From Aegilops tauschii subsp. strangulata (Eukaryota; Streptophyta; Magnoliopsida; Poales; Poaceae): a stretch of DNA of 64,000 nucleotides. The stretch covers positions 451,577,793 to 451,641,792 of the forward strand of contig NC_053037.3 of NCBI RefSeq assembly GCF_002575655.3, given 5' to 3'. The notes beneath the pieces are model-generated. The model was not told the origin of the DNA, did no database searches, and saw only the letters and a program-made list of their open reading frames with translations. A program made the translations under genes and the position numbers. This document shows, piece by piece, positions 46,928 to 58,300 of this stretch (positions are counted from its first letter, which is position 1; each line of letters begins with the position of its first letter).

Positions 46928-47945
46928 ATGTTCCTAGAGAAAACTAAGTTGAAAGATGTTAGTAGCAATGATGCAGATTGGATCCGTGATCTGGGGATTA
47001 TCCTCATTGTTGCACAGAAGAATTATGTCCTTGATGCACCGCTAGGTGATAGAGTGATTGCAGGAGCAGATGCAGACGTTATGAACGTTTGGCAAGCTCG
47101 ATATGATGACTACTTGATAGTTTAGTGCACCATGCTTTACGGCTTAGAATCGGTGCTTCAAAGACGTTTTGAACGCCATGGAGCATATGAGATGTTCCAA
47201 GAGTTGAAATTAGTATTTCAGACTCATGCCCATGTCGAAAGGTATGAGACCTTTGACAAGCACTTTGCCTACAAGATGGAGGATAATTGCTCAGCTAGTG
47301 AGCATGTGCTCAGAATGTCTGAGTACTACAATCACTTGAATCAAGTGGGAGTTAATCTTCCAGATAAGATAGTGATTGACAGAGTTCTCTAGTCACTATC
47401 ACCAAGTTACGAGAACTTCGTGATGAACTATAATATGCAAGGAATAACGGAAACAATTCCCAAGCTCTTCGTGATGCTGAAATTGGCGAAGGTAGAAATC
47501 AAGAAAAGCATCAAGTGTTGATGGTTGACAAGACCACTAGTTTCAAGAAAAGGGCAAAGGGAAGAAGGGGAACTTCAAGAAGAACGGCAAGCAAGTTGCT
47601 GCTCAAGTGAAGAAGCCCAAGTCTAGACCTAAGCCTGAGACTAAGTGCTTCTACTGCAAAGGGACTGGTCACTGGAAGCAGAACTGCCCCAAGTATTTGG
47701 CGGATAAGAAGGATGGCAAAGTGAACAAAGTTATATTTGATATACATGTTATTGATGTGTACTTTACTAGTGTTTATAGCAACCCCTCAGTATTTGATAC
47801 TAGTTCAGTTGCTAAGATTAGTAACTCAAAACGAGAGTTGCAGAATGAACAGAGACTAGTTAAGGGTGAAGTGACGATGTGTGTTGGAAGTGGTTCCAAG
47901 ATTGATATGATCATCATCGCACACTCCCTATACTTTCGGGATTAG
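46928..47945 (+). pseudogene. Copia copy B gag
   Basis: 46928-47125 encodes the Gag N-terminus (residues KTKLKDVSSNDADWI, with QKNYVLDAPLG) and stops at TAG. 47132-47392 continues the core (GAYEMFQELKLVFQ, SEHVLRMSEYYNHL). 47607-47945 carries the CCHC zinc knuckle CFYCKGTGHWKQNC and runs towards the protease. The stops at about 47123 and 47390 and a frame change near 47520-47600 break it. Gag would form the particle and bind element RNA. Confidence 0.88.
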
Positions 47946-48062
47946 TGTTGAACCTAAATAAATGTTATTTGGTGTTTGCGTTAAGCATGAATATGATTTG
48001 ATCATGTTTATTGCAATACGGTTATTCATTTAAAGTCAGAGAATAATTGTTGTTCTGTTTAC

Positions 48063-48884
48063 ATGAATAAAACCTTAAATGGTCATACACCCAAGGTGAA
48101 TGGTTTATTGAATCTCGATCGTAGTGATACACATATTCATAATATTGAAGCCAAAAGATGCAAAGTTAATAATGATAGTGCAACTTATTTGTGGCACTGC
48201 CGTTTAGGTCATATTGGTGTAAAGCGCATGAAGAAAATCCATGCTGATGGGCTTTTGGAATCACTTGATTATGAATCAATTGATGCTTGCGAACCATGCC
48301 TCATGGGCAAGATGACTAAGACTCCGTTCTCCAGAACAATGGAGCGAGCAACAGACTTATTGGAAATAATACATACTGATGTATGCAGTCCGATGAGTGT
48401 TGAGGCTCGCGGCAGGTATCGTTATTTTCTGACCTTCACAGATGATTTGAGCAGATATGGGTATATCTACTTGATGAAACATAAATCTGAAACATTTGAA
48501 AAGTTCAAATAATTTCAGAGTGAAGTGGAAAATCATCGTAACAAGAAAATAAAGTTTCTACGATCTGATCGTGGAGGAGAATATTTGAGTCACGAGTTTG
48601 GTCTTCATTTGAAACAATGCGGAATAGTTTCACAACTCACGCCACCTGGAACACCACAGTGTAATGGTGTGTCCGAACATCGTAACCGTACTTTATTAGA
48701 TATGGTGCAATCTATGACGTCTCTTACCGATTTACCACTATCGTTTTGGGGTTATGCATTAGAGACAGCTGCATTCACGTTAAATAGGGCACCATCTAAA
48801 TCCGTTGAGACGACACCATATGAACTGTGGTTTGGCAAGAAACCAAAGTTGTCGTTTCTTAAAGTTTGGGGTTGCGATGCTTAG
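48063..48884 (+). pseudogene. Copia copy B integrase
   Basis: 48063-48512 holds the GAG-pre-integrase zinc-binding part (LWHCRLGHIG, then CEPCLMGKM) and the first catalytic Asp in IIHTDVC. A TAA at 48510 interrupts it. 48525-48884 continues with SDRGGEYLSHEF, TPPGTPQCNGVSEHRNRT (carrying the third acidic residue, the Glu) and LPLSFWGYALETAAF, then a stop at 48882. The catalytic D,D,E residues all seem present, but two nonsense codons prevent a full product. Confidence 0.9.
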
Positions 48885-49049
48885 GAGAAAAAGTTTCATC
48901 CTGATAAGCTCAAACCCAAATCGGAGAAATGTGTCTTCATAGGATACCCAAAGGAGACAGTTGGGTACACCTTCTATCACAGATCCGAAGGCAAGACATT
49001 CGTTGCTAAGAATGGATCCTTTCTAGAGAAGGAGTTCCTCTCGAAAGAA

Positions 49050-50540
49050 GTGAGTGGGAGGAAAGTAGAACTTGATGAGGTAAATGTACCTGCTCCCTTA
49101 TTGGAAAGTAGTTCATCACAGAAATCTGTTTTTGTGACTCCTACACCAATTAGTAAGGAAGCTAATGATGATGATCATGTAACTTCAGATCAAGTTACTA
49201 CCGAACCTCGTAGGTCAACCAGAGTAAGATCCGCACCAGAGTGGTACGGTAATCCTGTTCTGGAGGTCATGTTACTTGACCATGACGAACCTACGAACTA
49301 TGAGGAAGCGACGATGAGCCCAGATTCCACGAAATGGCTTGAGGCCATGAAATCTGAGATGGGATGCATGTATGAGAACAAAGTGTGGACTTTGGTTGTC
49401 TTGCCCGATGATCGGCAAGCCATAGAAAATAATGGATCTTCAAGAGGAAGACGGACGCTGATAGTAGTGTTACTATCTACAAAACTAGACTTGTCGAAAA
49501 AGGTTTTTGACAAAGTTCAAGGTGTTGACTACGATGAGATTTTCTCACTCGTAGTGATGCTTAACTCTGTCCGAATCATGTTAGCAAATTGCCACATTTT
49601 ATGAAATCTGGCAAATGGATGTCAAAACTACATTCCTTAATGGATTTCTTAAAGAAGAGTTGTATATGATGCAACGAGAAGGTTTTGTCGATCCTAAAGG
49701 TGCTAACAAAATGTGCAAGCTCCAGCGATCCATCCATGGACTGGTGCAAAGCATCTCAGAGTTGGAATATACGCTTTGATGAGTTTTATACAGACTTGCG
49801 ATGAAGCCTGTATTTACAAGAAAGTGAGTGGGAGAACTACAACCTTTATGATAAGTATATGTGAATGACATATTGTTGATCGGAAATGATGTAGAATTTT
49901 CTGGAAAGCGTAAAAGGAGTGTTTGAAAGGAGTTTTTCAAAGAAAGACCTTGATGAAGCTGCTTACATATTGAGCATCAAGATCTATAGAGATAGATCAA
50001 GACGCTTGATAAGTTTTTTCAATGACTACATACCTTGACAAATTTTTGAAGTAGTTCAAAATGGAACAGTCAAAGAAGAAGTTCTTGCCTGTATTGCAAG
50101 GTGTGAAATTGAGTAAGACTCAAAGCCCGACCACGGCAGAAGATAGAAAGAGAATGAAAGTCATTCCCTATGCCTCAGCCATAGGTTCTATAAAGTATGC
50201 CATGCTGTGTACCAGATCTATTGTATACCCTACACTGAGTTTGGCAAGGGAGTACAGTAGTGATCTAGGAGTAGATCACTAGACAACGGTCAAAATTATT
50301 ATTAGTGGAACAAGGATATGTTTCTCGATTATGGAGGTGACAAAAGGTTCGTCGTAAAGGGTTACGTCGATGCAAGTTTTGACACTGATCCAGATGACTC
50401 TAAGTCTCAATCTGGATACATATTGAAAGTGGGAGCAATTAGCTAGAGTAGCTCCGTGCAGAGCATTGTTGACATAGAAATTTGCAAAATACATACGGAT
50501 CTGAATATGGCAGACCCGTTGACTAAACTTCTCTCACAAG
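49050..50540 (+). pseudogene. Copia copy B reverse transcriptase and RNase H remnant
   Basis: 49050-49604 matches the pol linker and RT start of copy A (RRSTRVRSAPEWYGNP, WLEAMKSEMGCMYENKVWT), with frame changes near 49430 and 49500. From 49605 to 50060 the RT palm is present at nucleotide level but shifted repeatedly. 50061-50282 has the end of RT (PVLQGVKLSKTQSPTTAED). The RNase H part (50320-50520) lacks about 240 bases compared with copy A: sequence jumps from the AGCTCCGTGC region near 50450 to GACATAGAAATTTGC. Not functional. Confidence 0.88.
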
Positions 50541-50566
50541 CAAACAATGATCACACCTTAGTACTC

Positions 50567-50712
50567 TTTGGGTGTTAATCACATGGCGATGTGAACTAAG
50601 ATTACTGAATCTAGTAAACCCTTTGAGTGTTGGTCACATGGCGATGTGAACTATGGGTGTTAATCACATGGTGATGTGAACTATTGGTGTTAAATCACAT
50701 GGCGATGTGAAC
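50567..50712. repeat. four tandem copies of a 28-33-bp motif before the 3' LTR of copy B
   Basis: GTGTT(A/G)(A/G)TCACATGGCGATG followed by TGAACTA occurs four times (near 50571, 50626, 50658 and 50688), the first two separated by a longer spacer. Copy A has no such array at the same place (32160-32190), so it arose in the lineage of copy B. Confidence 0.85.
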
Positions 50713-50743
50713 TAGATTATTGACTCTAGTGCAAGTGAGAGAC

Positions 50744-52477
50744 TGAAGGAAATATGCCCTAGAGGCAATAAAAAAGTTATTATTTATTTCCTTATTTCAT
50801 GATAAATGTTTATTATTCATGCTAGAATTGTATTAACCGGAAACTTAGTACATGTGTGGATACATACGCAAACAGAGTGTCACTAGTATGCCTCTACTTG
50901 ACTAGCTCGTTGAATCAAAGATGGTTAAGTTTCCTAGCCATAGACATGAGTTGTCATTTGATTAACGGGATCGCATCATTAGAGATTGATGTGATTGACT
51001 TGACCCATTCCGTTAGCTTAGCACTTGATCCTTTAGTATATTGCTATTGCTTTCTTCATGACTTATACATGTTCCTATGACTGTGAGATTATGCAACTCC
51101 CGGATACCGGAGGAACACTTTGTGTGCTACCAAACGTCACAACGTAACTGGGTGATTATAAAGGTGCTCTACAGGTGTCTCCGATGGTACTTGTTGAGTT
51201 GGCATAGATCGAGATTAGGATTTGTCACTCCGATTGTCGGAGAGGTATCTCTGGGCCCTCTCGGTAATGCACATCACTATAAGCCTTCCAAGCAATGTGA
51301 CTAATGAGTTAGTTTCCGGATGATGCATTACGGAACGAGTAAAGAGACTTGCCGGTAACGAGATTGAACTAGGTATTGAGATAAGACGATCGAATCTCGG
51401 GCAAGTAACATACCGATGACAAAGGGAACAATGTATGCTGTTATGCGGTTTGACCGATAAAGATCTTCGAAGAATATGTAGGAACCAATATGAGCATCCA
51501 GGTTCCGCTATTGGTTATTGACCGGAGACGTGTCTCAGTCATGTCTACATAGTTCTCGAACACGCAGGGTCCGCACGCTTAACGTTCGGTGACGATCGGT
51601 ATTATGAGTTTATGTGTTTTGATGTACCGGAGATAGTTCGGAGTCCCGGATGTGATCATGGACATGACGAGGAGTCTCGAAATGGTCGAGACGTAAATAT
51701 TGATATATTGGATGACTATATTCGGACACCGGAAGTGTTCTGGGGGTCACCGGATAATTATCGGAGTGCCGGGGGGTTATCGGAACCCCCGGGGGAACTA
51801 ATGGGCCATCATGGGCCTTATGGGAGAGAGAGGAGAGGGCCTAGGGCTGGCCGCGCCCCGCCCCTTGGGAGTCCGAATTGGACAAGGAGGGGGGCGGCGC
51901 CCCCTCTTTCCTCCCTATCTCCCTCTCCTTCCTTTCCCCTTCCTCCTTCCTAGTTGGACTAGGAAAGGGGAGTCCTACTCCTACTAGGAGGAGGACTCCC
52001 CCCTCTCCTTGGCGCGCCCCAAGGCCGGCCGGCCTCCCCCTTGCTCCTTTATATACGAGGGCAGGGGGCACCCTAGAACACACAAGTTGATTGTTTCCAG
52101 CCGTGTGCGGTGCCCCTCCACCATAATCCACCTCAGTCATATCGTCGTAGTGCTTAGGTGAAGCCCTGCGCCGGTAGCTTCATCATCACCGTCATCACGC
52201 CGTCGTGTTGACGAAGCTCTCCCTCGACACTCTGCTGGATCGTGAGTTCGTGGTACGTCACCGAGCCGAACGTTTGCAGATCGCGGAGGTGCCGTACGTT
52301 CGGTACTAGGATCGGTCGATCGTGAAGACGTACGACTATATCAACCGCGTTGTCATAACGCTTCCGCTTACGGTCTACGAGGGTACGTGGACAACACTCT
52401 CCCCTCTCGTTGCTATGCATCACCATGATCTTGCATGTGCCTATGATTTTTTTTTTAAATTACTACGTTCCCCAACA
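50744..52477 (+). mobile_element. 3' LTR of Copia copy B (1734 bp)
   Basis: It pairs with 43913-45660 and has the same subfamily-specific GC-rich centre. The TATA box is near 52048 (TTTATATACGAGG). The LTR ends CCCCAACA and is followed by the duplication ATAGT. It lies about 1.7 kb upstream of the host gene leader and points towards it. Confidence 0.93.
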
Positions 52478-52482
52478 ATAGT

Positions 52483-53100
52483 ATCATTCTAAAAGTGGGC
52501 AGAGCCAAATACAAATGCATGCATACATGCAGCAACTACACATCACATACACCACAATGGTTCCTCCCCACATTTTGTTTCCAGAACAGTGATTAAGGGT
52601 TTCCCATGGATGCAGCTAAAGACAGTCTCCGTTGATCCCTATTGCAATGTTCAGGAAGGAGGGAAGTAGCTTATGTCATCGCGATACCTCCGAAAACCCA
52701 CAATCACATCAATGGTAATAATCTTTTCTCCCAAAGAGGTAAATGTTGGGTGATCGACTTCAACTAATTAACATGGAGAAGGTTATTAACATGAACATAC
52801 AAAGAGGATATCAAATCCTATCGGGGTTCATCAACTAAACTTACTAGGCTTCCTTCATATCCCCGAGAACTAGGGAGTCTACTCAGACATGAGAACGATA
52901 AGCACCAAAGGGTAAATCATGATGAACATAGATGAACGATCAAAGTAATACAAGAACGGGATCCGCTAGGGTTTTTCATTACAAAGAGATGGAAATGGCT
53001 CTCTCAATTTGAAGGCACAGGGTTAAAATAGTTGATCACGAGGTGGGGGCGGTAGCTGGTACGAGCGCGCGTGCTCGTACCAGACGTTGTCTTTTTCCAT
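52483..53100. mobile_element. LTR remainder downstream of Copia copy B
   Basis: It shares motifs with 41501-41992 (CATATCCCCGAGAACTAG, GGGATCCGCTAGGGTT). There is no coding sequence. It ends in a hairpin at 53056-53083. Confidence 0.45.
53056..53083. repeat. perfect 11-bp inverted repeat with 6-base loop
   Basis: CTGGTACGAGC at 53056-53066 and GCTCGTACCAG at 53073-53083 are exact complements around the loop GCGCGT. It lies at the edge of LTR debris. Confidence 0.9.
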
Positions 53101-53720
53101 GGAGTCCCTCATGTGGCTGATTTTTGCTGTTCTTGCCTTGTACTCTTTATGAGATGTTTTTATCACGTAAATTAACATGATTTTCACACCGTATCACAAG
53201 ATTCTTTTTATTTGCATCTCGCGTTAAGGATCCTGATAAAATCAATAAAAAGGTGTGCGAGCACGGTAAAATTTTGACTAATCTCATGATACAAAACTAA
53301 ACGTAAAACATGATGATGCCGGTTAGGATTGCTCTCAGCGTTGATTGTGTACGTCCTAAAGACACGATGTGCACTCATATGTGTCTGTATACTTGATGCT
53401 TTGTTTTGATCACTAAAATTCACACTTTATAAAAAGCTAACGACACCAAGATCAATTTTGTTTCTGCAACAACGAATGTATTTTTTAAAGACAGTATAAC
53501 CACAAATGCTTACATACATATACATACATTCACCCATATTCTTGAGATTGATGAAGCCGCCACACGCGCTTCGGAAACATCTCGTCTCATCTCACTAAAC
53601 AGACATTGCCAAAAAAAATCTAAATAAGTCTAGAATGTGAACACCAATGCAAAATCTAAGACTTGAATCCTACTTGTCTCTAAAAAACCCACCCGCAAAA
53701 AAATAAAAAACCCGTAACAA
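53101..53720. other. AT-rich intergenic spacer upstream of the host gene
   Basis: I see no gene, no tRNA-like structure and no clear transposon ends. 53440-53720 is A-rich. Confidence 0.5.
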
Positions 53721-54150
53721 TATGAGCTACGCTCAAATCATTTCCACCCTTCTTCTCTCTCTTGCGCGCGCGTGCGCGTGGTCCACAGCGAAAACAACCG
53801 ACCATGCCCGCCTGACGGCAGCAGCAGCGAAAAGGACGATCGTCCGCGCCGTGGCCGGTGCCGCCGGTCCGACACCAGCCAGCCCTGCCCGCCAGCCTGC
53901 CCAGCAGGGAAAGGGAAATTCCTCGCCGCCGTCGCCTTCCTCCACGCAGACATCTCAGCCCACGCCCATCCCTCTCCCCCTGACATCTCGGCCCCCACCC
54001 GACGTGGCACCCACCTACCAGTCAAACGAAGCGGGGCAGCCGCATTAACAGAGAGACAGAAAGGCCGGGCCCGCCCACTCCCTTCCGCTTTCTCCGCCAC
54101 TGCCGCCCTTCCTTTTCCTCTTCTTTTTTTCTTTTCTTTCCCTTCTCTTC
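53721..54150 (+). promoter_or_regulatory. probable promoter of the host gene
   Basis: The base composition switches abruptly from AT-rich to GC-rich at about 53760. A long pyrimidine stretch (about 54109-54160, TTCCTTTTCCTCTTC then TTTCTTTTCTTTCCC) matches the Y-patch common in plant core promoters. No TATA box is obvious, which fits a broadly expressed gene. Overlapping frames on both strands (53722-54335) look like composition artefacts. The transcription start is inferred at roughly 54150. Confidence 0.5.
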
Positions 54151-54520
54151 TCCTCGCCCTCTGGCGATCGCCATCGCCGCCCCCCACCACCGCCACCAAA
54201 TCCGCTTCGCTGCACCGCGAAGTCGCCGCTGAAAGCGGCGGTCCAAGCTCCCGACCCGCACTTCTATCAGCTGCTGCCCCACCGCGCGGAGACGCAGGCG
54301 CCCGGCACTGCATTTCTGCGCTGACGCCGCTGTGATTTGACCCCGGCGCTCGGTCGATCGCTTCTTGCTATTGGCTTCCTCCTTTTGGCCGGGTCGCTGG
54401 GTTCCAGCACAGCACAGGAGTTCAGCTCCGGCTGTTTTGTTCCTTCCGCTTCTTGGAGCTTTCCCCGCCCGAGCCTCGTGGTAGCCGCCCGCCAGCCCGC
54501 CCGCCAGAGCTTCCTCGGAG
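54150..54520 (+). other. 5'-UTR exon of the host gene
   Basis: This GC-rich stretch ends TTCCTCGGAG|GTACGC, a good 5' splice site at 54520/54521. I see no ATG in it. The left edge is approximate. With the 3' splice site at 55287 (TGCAATGCTAG) it gives a leader intron just before the coding region, common in plant genes. Confidence 0.55.
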
Positions 54521-55287
54521 GTACGCTGTTGCTCATAGATAGCGAGCCCTGGGGGTCCCTGACCGACGGGATCGCTTACGCTCGTGTCTTGATTCTCTGT
54601 CTAGTGTTCGTTGTGGCCGGGGATTGAGTTCTCCGTGGGGAAGATCTGTGCTCGATAAGCAGTAGTAAAGGTGATGGTGTTTCCATTGTTCGTGCTATGA
54701 TTCACCTTCTTTAGTCGGGGTTTAGCTTATCGATTTCGCATCTGAAGCTCTTTTGATGCTAGATAGTGTCCCACCAGAGATGATCTGACTAGTGACCGGC
54801 TTGCCCGTTGCAGCGTTTGATTTGTGCGTGTTATTGCCAATTGCTGGGTAATTTCTGAATAAGAGCTGCTTATTAGCTCGCCTTATGTTTGCGCTAGGGT
54901 ACCCCCGATCTAATTTTACTAGCTAGTTCTCCTATGGATCTAATGATCTTGTATTTGGCTCAGTTGCAAAAATTGGTGCAGTTGGTCTACTAAGCTGTGG
55001 CTATTCGTATTAGCTCTGCTCTCTTAGAAAATTGGAACAAACCAAGACTTGCCTTGATTTGGGACTACTTTCAGGGTGGTTGAACATGGGATTGTTAACT
55101 TAGCATAACAGATTTTTCTGGAAAGTACTCCCTCCGTCCCAAAATAAGTGACTCAACTTTGTACTGTACAAAGTTGAGTCACTTAATTTGGGACAGAGGG
55201 AGTATCTTATATGCATCAATTGATGCAAAAATTCTATGTTTCACTAGATGAACCAACTGATATTGTCTGTATTTTTTGCAATGCTAG
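54521..55287 (+). other. 5'-UTR intron of the host gene (767 bp)
   Basis: The intron runs from GTACGCTG to TTTTTTGCAATGCTAG and contains the Stowaway MITE at 55128-55202. The reading frame of the first coding exon extends leftwards into it (to an ATG at 55211), but that stretch is MITE-adjacent intron. Leader introns often raise expression in plants; whether this one does is unknown. Confidence 0.55.
55128..55202. mobile_element. short Stowaway MITE (75 bp) in the 5'-UTR intron
   Basis: CTCCCTCCGTCCCAAAATAA at the left and its inverted counterpart TTAATTTGGGACAGAGGGAG at the right, flanked by TA (55126-55127 and 55203-55204). The arms continue through GTGACTCAACTTTGTAC, so almost the whole element is a hairpin. 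Confidence 0.93.
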
Positions 55288-55313
55288 GTTTGTACCGGAG
55301 CCTGAGAGGGTAC

Positions 55314-55367
55314 ATGCCATGGCTCTTGAGACAAAACAAGTTGGTCTGTGTATCAAGAAATTTCTGA
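55314..55367 (+). CDS. overlapping upstream open reading frame (17 codons)
   Basis: An ATG at 55314 lies five bases before the main ATG at 55319 (ATGCCATGG), in a different frame, and ends at TGA 55365-55367. Its context (GGTACATGC) is weak, while the main start (ATGCCATGGC) has the preferred G at +4. Scanning ribosomes could use either, so it may lower translation of the main frame. No function for the peptide is implied. Confidence 0.4.
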   Translation: MPWLLRQNKLVCVSRNF

Positions 55368-58300
55368 GGTCCTCCATTAGAACAAGCTACAGATGTGTCT
55401 CTGAACATCCAGTCCTGTTCAGTTTGGGTGTTTTGCTCTATCTGTTGTACAGATCTGCACCAGGGTTCTTTGCGTTCCTTCTTTCTTCTTCACCTGTAAT
55501 TATATGCACCACTCTTCTTCTGGGAATCCTACTGAGTTATGGAGACACGAACCTACCTGAAGCTAATGATGAGGATACCAAGACTACTCCAGAGATTCCA
55601 GCTTTTAAGATGGAGAATTCTTCAAGGGATGTTCAGTTTGGGTCAGATCAGAGAATTTCGGTGCCTAGTTTTAGGAATACTACAGAAAACTTCAAAGAAA
55701 GGGAAACAAAGCGGACAGGTTCTGTCAGAGAGAGGTCTACTCAGCTTGATGATGAGGTTCCTCTTCTGAGAAGAGTTGATGAAGAAGATGAGAAGTTTGA
55801 ACATGGTGACAAACCTAAAACATTAACTCCATTTCCTTCCATGGTCAATTTCCGTGGAGAGGCTGGGGTTAGGGAGGGCTTAAACTTTAACCAGGGAATG
55901 CAATTCGCAGATTCATTTTTTGTGACAGATATGGCTGATAGGAACGCTAGCTTATTTGAAGGTCTGAATGAGAAGAATGCACCCTTGGACATGTTCTCAT
56001 CCAGTGAGAATGTTAATAAGCATGCTGAAATGCAGGAGAATCTGAATCTAGCAGCTAGCAAAGTGAGTGATTTCTCTGAAGAGAAGCTGACTGATGGGAC
56101 AGCTGGAACTAGCAGACCAACTTATGCAGTTTCTGTGCGGCAGAATAAAAAGCTTGATGTGCTTAAGGATAATACTAGCAAGGCCGTTGAGGAAAATCTC
56201 CTTGATTCCTCTCTTGGTTCACCATGGGCATCAGTTGGCAGTCAGGATGGTTCATCTGGTTTTGACTCTGATGGGGCTGAGAGTTCTTCACCTGATGCAT
56301 CCATGACTGACATTGCACCAGTTCTTGATGAAATCGACCCTCTTCTGGGTGCTGATTTCACTCGTCCTGATCCCATTCCTAATGATGATTCAGACAGTGA
56401 TTCACATGTCTCCTCGCAGGATCATGAAACGGATGATGATAGTAATGATGATGATGATGATGGCAACAATGATACTAAAGATGGTGGTGAGGAGAACAAG
56501 AAAGATGAAGGTCAGGAAGCTGCATTTATTTGGACAGCAGATGATGCAAAGAATCTGATGGATCTTGGATACTCTGAGATGGAAAGAAACCGTAGATTGG
56601 AGATTTTGATGGTCAGGCGAAGATCCAGGAAGAATATAATATTTGACATTGACACTAACCTAACGGATGCCAATGGGAAAAGCGGAGATGACTTATCACG
56701 CTTTGGTGCACAAGTATCACACATCTCAGTAACAAGGAGGAACCCGTTTGACCTTCCATATGATTCCGACGAAGCGGCAATTCCTGGCTCAGCTCCTTCA
56801 ATCCTGCATGCAAGAAAGAACCCATTTGATTTTCTTGAGCATTCCAGTGAAAGTGGCGTTTCTGCACATGATAATTTAAGCCCTGGGGAATCACCACAAA
56901 CTTCTCATCGTGAAATATTTAGAAGGCACGAGAGCTTCAACTTTGGAACTACAGATGCTACGCAGGAGGGACGTTTGTCTAGATTGAGGCCATATTTTGT
57001 CCCTGAGACAGTAGAAGGGAGCACAAGTACTTTTCAAAGGCAGTTCAGTGACAAGAGTGAGTCCAAATTGAGTTCTGTTACTGAATCTGATATGGCTTCT
57101 TCGGTTGCCGATCAGGAGGAACACAAGGACTTCGATGAAAAGGATGTGCACAGGGAGCATGAGTCACCAGCTCTCCTGAGACAGGACAGTGACCTTGCAG
57201 ATGCTGGCAGTGAATGTTCAGATGGTATCAACTCCGTGGATGTTGAACTAGACAACAGCGACATTGATGAGCGTGAGATTGCTCTGCATCATTTTGTCTT
57301 CGAAAGATCCGAAGAAAGAGAGGCATATCTTGTCTCAACAAAAGGGAAGGGTCATGATGACAATTACATGCTCAAGTCAGATGGGAATTCTACGGTGCCA
57401 CTTCATCCAGTTGGTGACTTGCTTAGCTGGGATGATGGGGATGGTAAGCAACTTACATCTGACAACTTAAATGAATGAATACCCCGCGCACGATAGAGTT
57501 TTATTTGAACAACTAGCACTATTTCCCGCTCAACATCCTTACCTGAACGGATCAGTGTCGATATATATCCAACTGATGGATTTTTGTAAGTGTACTAAAT
57601 ATAGTATCACGACTAATGGGTATTCTCCAAAATCATGTCTAAATTGATCATGAACGGCCGTAGTCGATTCCACCCCATTGTTTAATTTTGGATCAAACAG
57701 CCCGCCAACCATTTTGGTGTTATTATTGTAAATAGCATAATAATTCTAATACATGTCTAAGATGACCATGGTTGCAATCTGTTTAAGTATAGTTGTGATG
57801 GTCCATTGGTTGTGAACTGTTTAGGCGCGGTGATGAAGATTTACCGGTTCAGTTCTGTTTAGTTACATTCATGATGATCTATCGGCTGTAATCTGAAGTA
57901 CCGCTGTGAAGGTTTGTCGGTCGTAGTCCACTAATAAAATAGGTCCACCAAATTAACGGGTGGATGGGAATTTCTAGCTTTTCTCTCTTTTTCGGTCGTA
58001 TTGTCTTCTTATTATATAATGGATGTACTCTTGTCCAGGTGAAAGCGTCCTGGGTGCCAAGTCTTCTATAGCACCAAACATAACAGCTGAAGTCTCAGAA
58101 TGGCTTTCTTCTCCTAGGCCAGCTGAAGATCATGAATTGAGATCAAGGGACCTTGGTCTTGGTGCCACCAGTATTGCCGAGGAAGATGGAAATGTTGATT
58201 CCATGTCCTGTCCAAACAATGAAATCCCATTACAAAACCTTATTCATGGGCCTATGGACTTGCTAACTGATTTTGAAAAGGAAACATTACCAGCAATATC

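Larger units (their letters stand above)
43913..52477 (+). mobile_element. Copia retrotransposon copy B, end to end with decayed coding region
   Basis: It starts TGAAGGAAATATGCCC, ends CGTTCCCCAACA, and is flanked by the 5-bp duplication ATAGT (43908-43912 and 52478-52482). Order: 5' LTR 43913-45660, primer binding site, gag, integrase, RT, RNase H remnant, polypurine tract, 3' LTR 50744-52477. The order integrase before RT is diagnostic for Copia. Length is 8565 bp. It shows many stops, a frameshifted RT and a deleted RNase H, so it is older or more mutated than copy A, and its LTR central part (44880-45230) belongs to a different subfamily. Confidence 0.93.

Noticed and set aside
53722..54335. 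Possible GC-rich gene on either strand upstream of the host gene
   Set aside because: Frames are open on both strands over the same bases and contain only Pro/Ala/Arg low complexity. The region better fits promoter and leader.
55211..55318. Upstream in-frame ATG that would add 36 residues to the host protein
   Set aside because: A good 3' splice site (TGCAATGCTAG at 55287) falls inside this stretch, it directly follows a MITE, and the family N-terminus fits the start at 55319, which also has strong Kozak context.
57444..57478. Reading the first host exon on to its stop as a separate 719-residue gene, with 58023-60104 as a second gene
   Set aside because: GT...AG borders at 57444 and 58038 join the two frames perfectly in phase, and both parts have the same acidic composition. 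One gene is the simpler reading.
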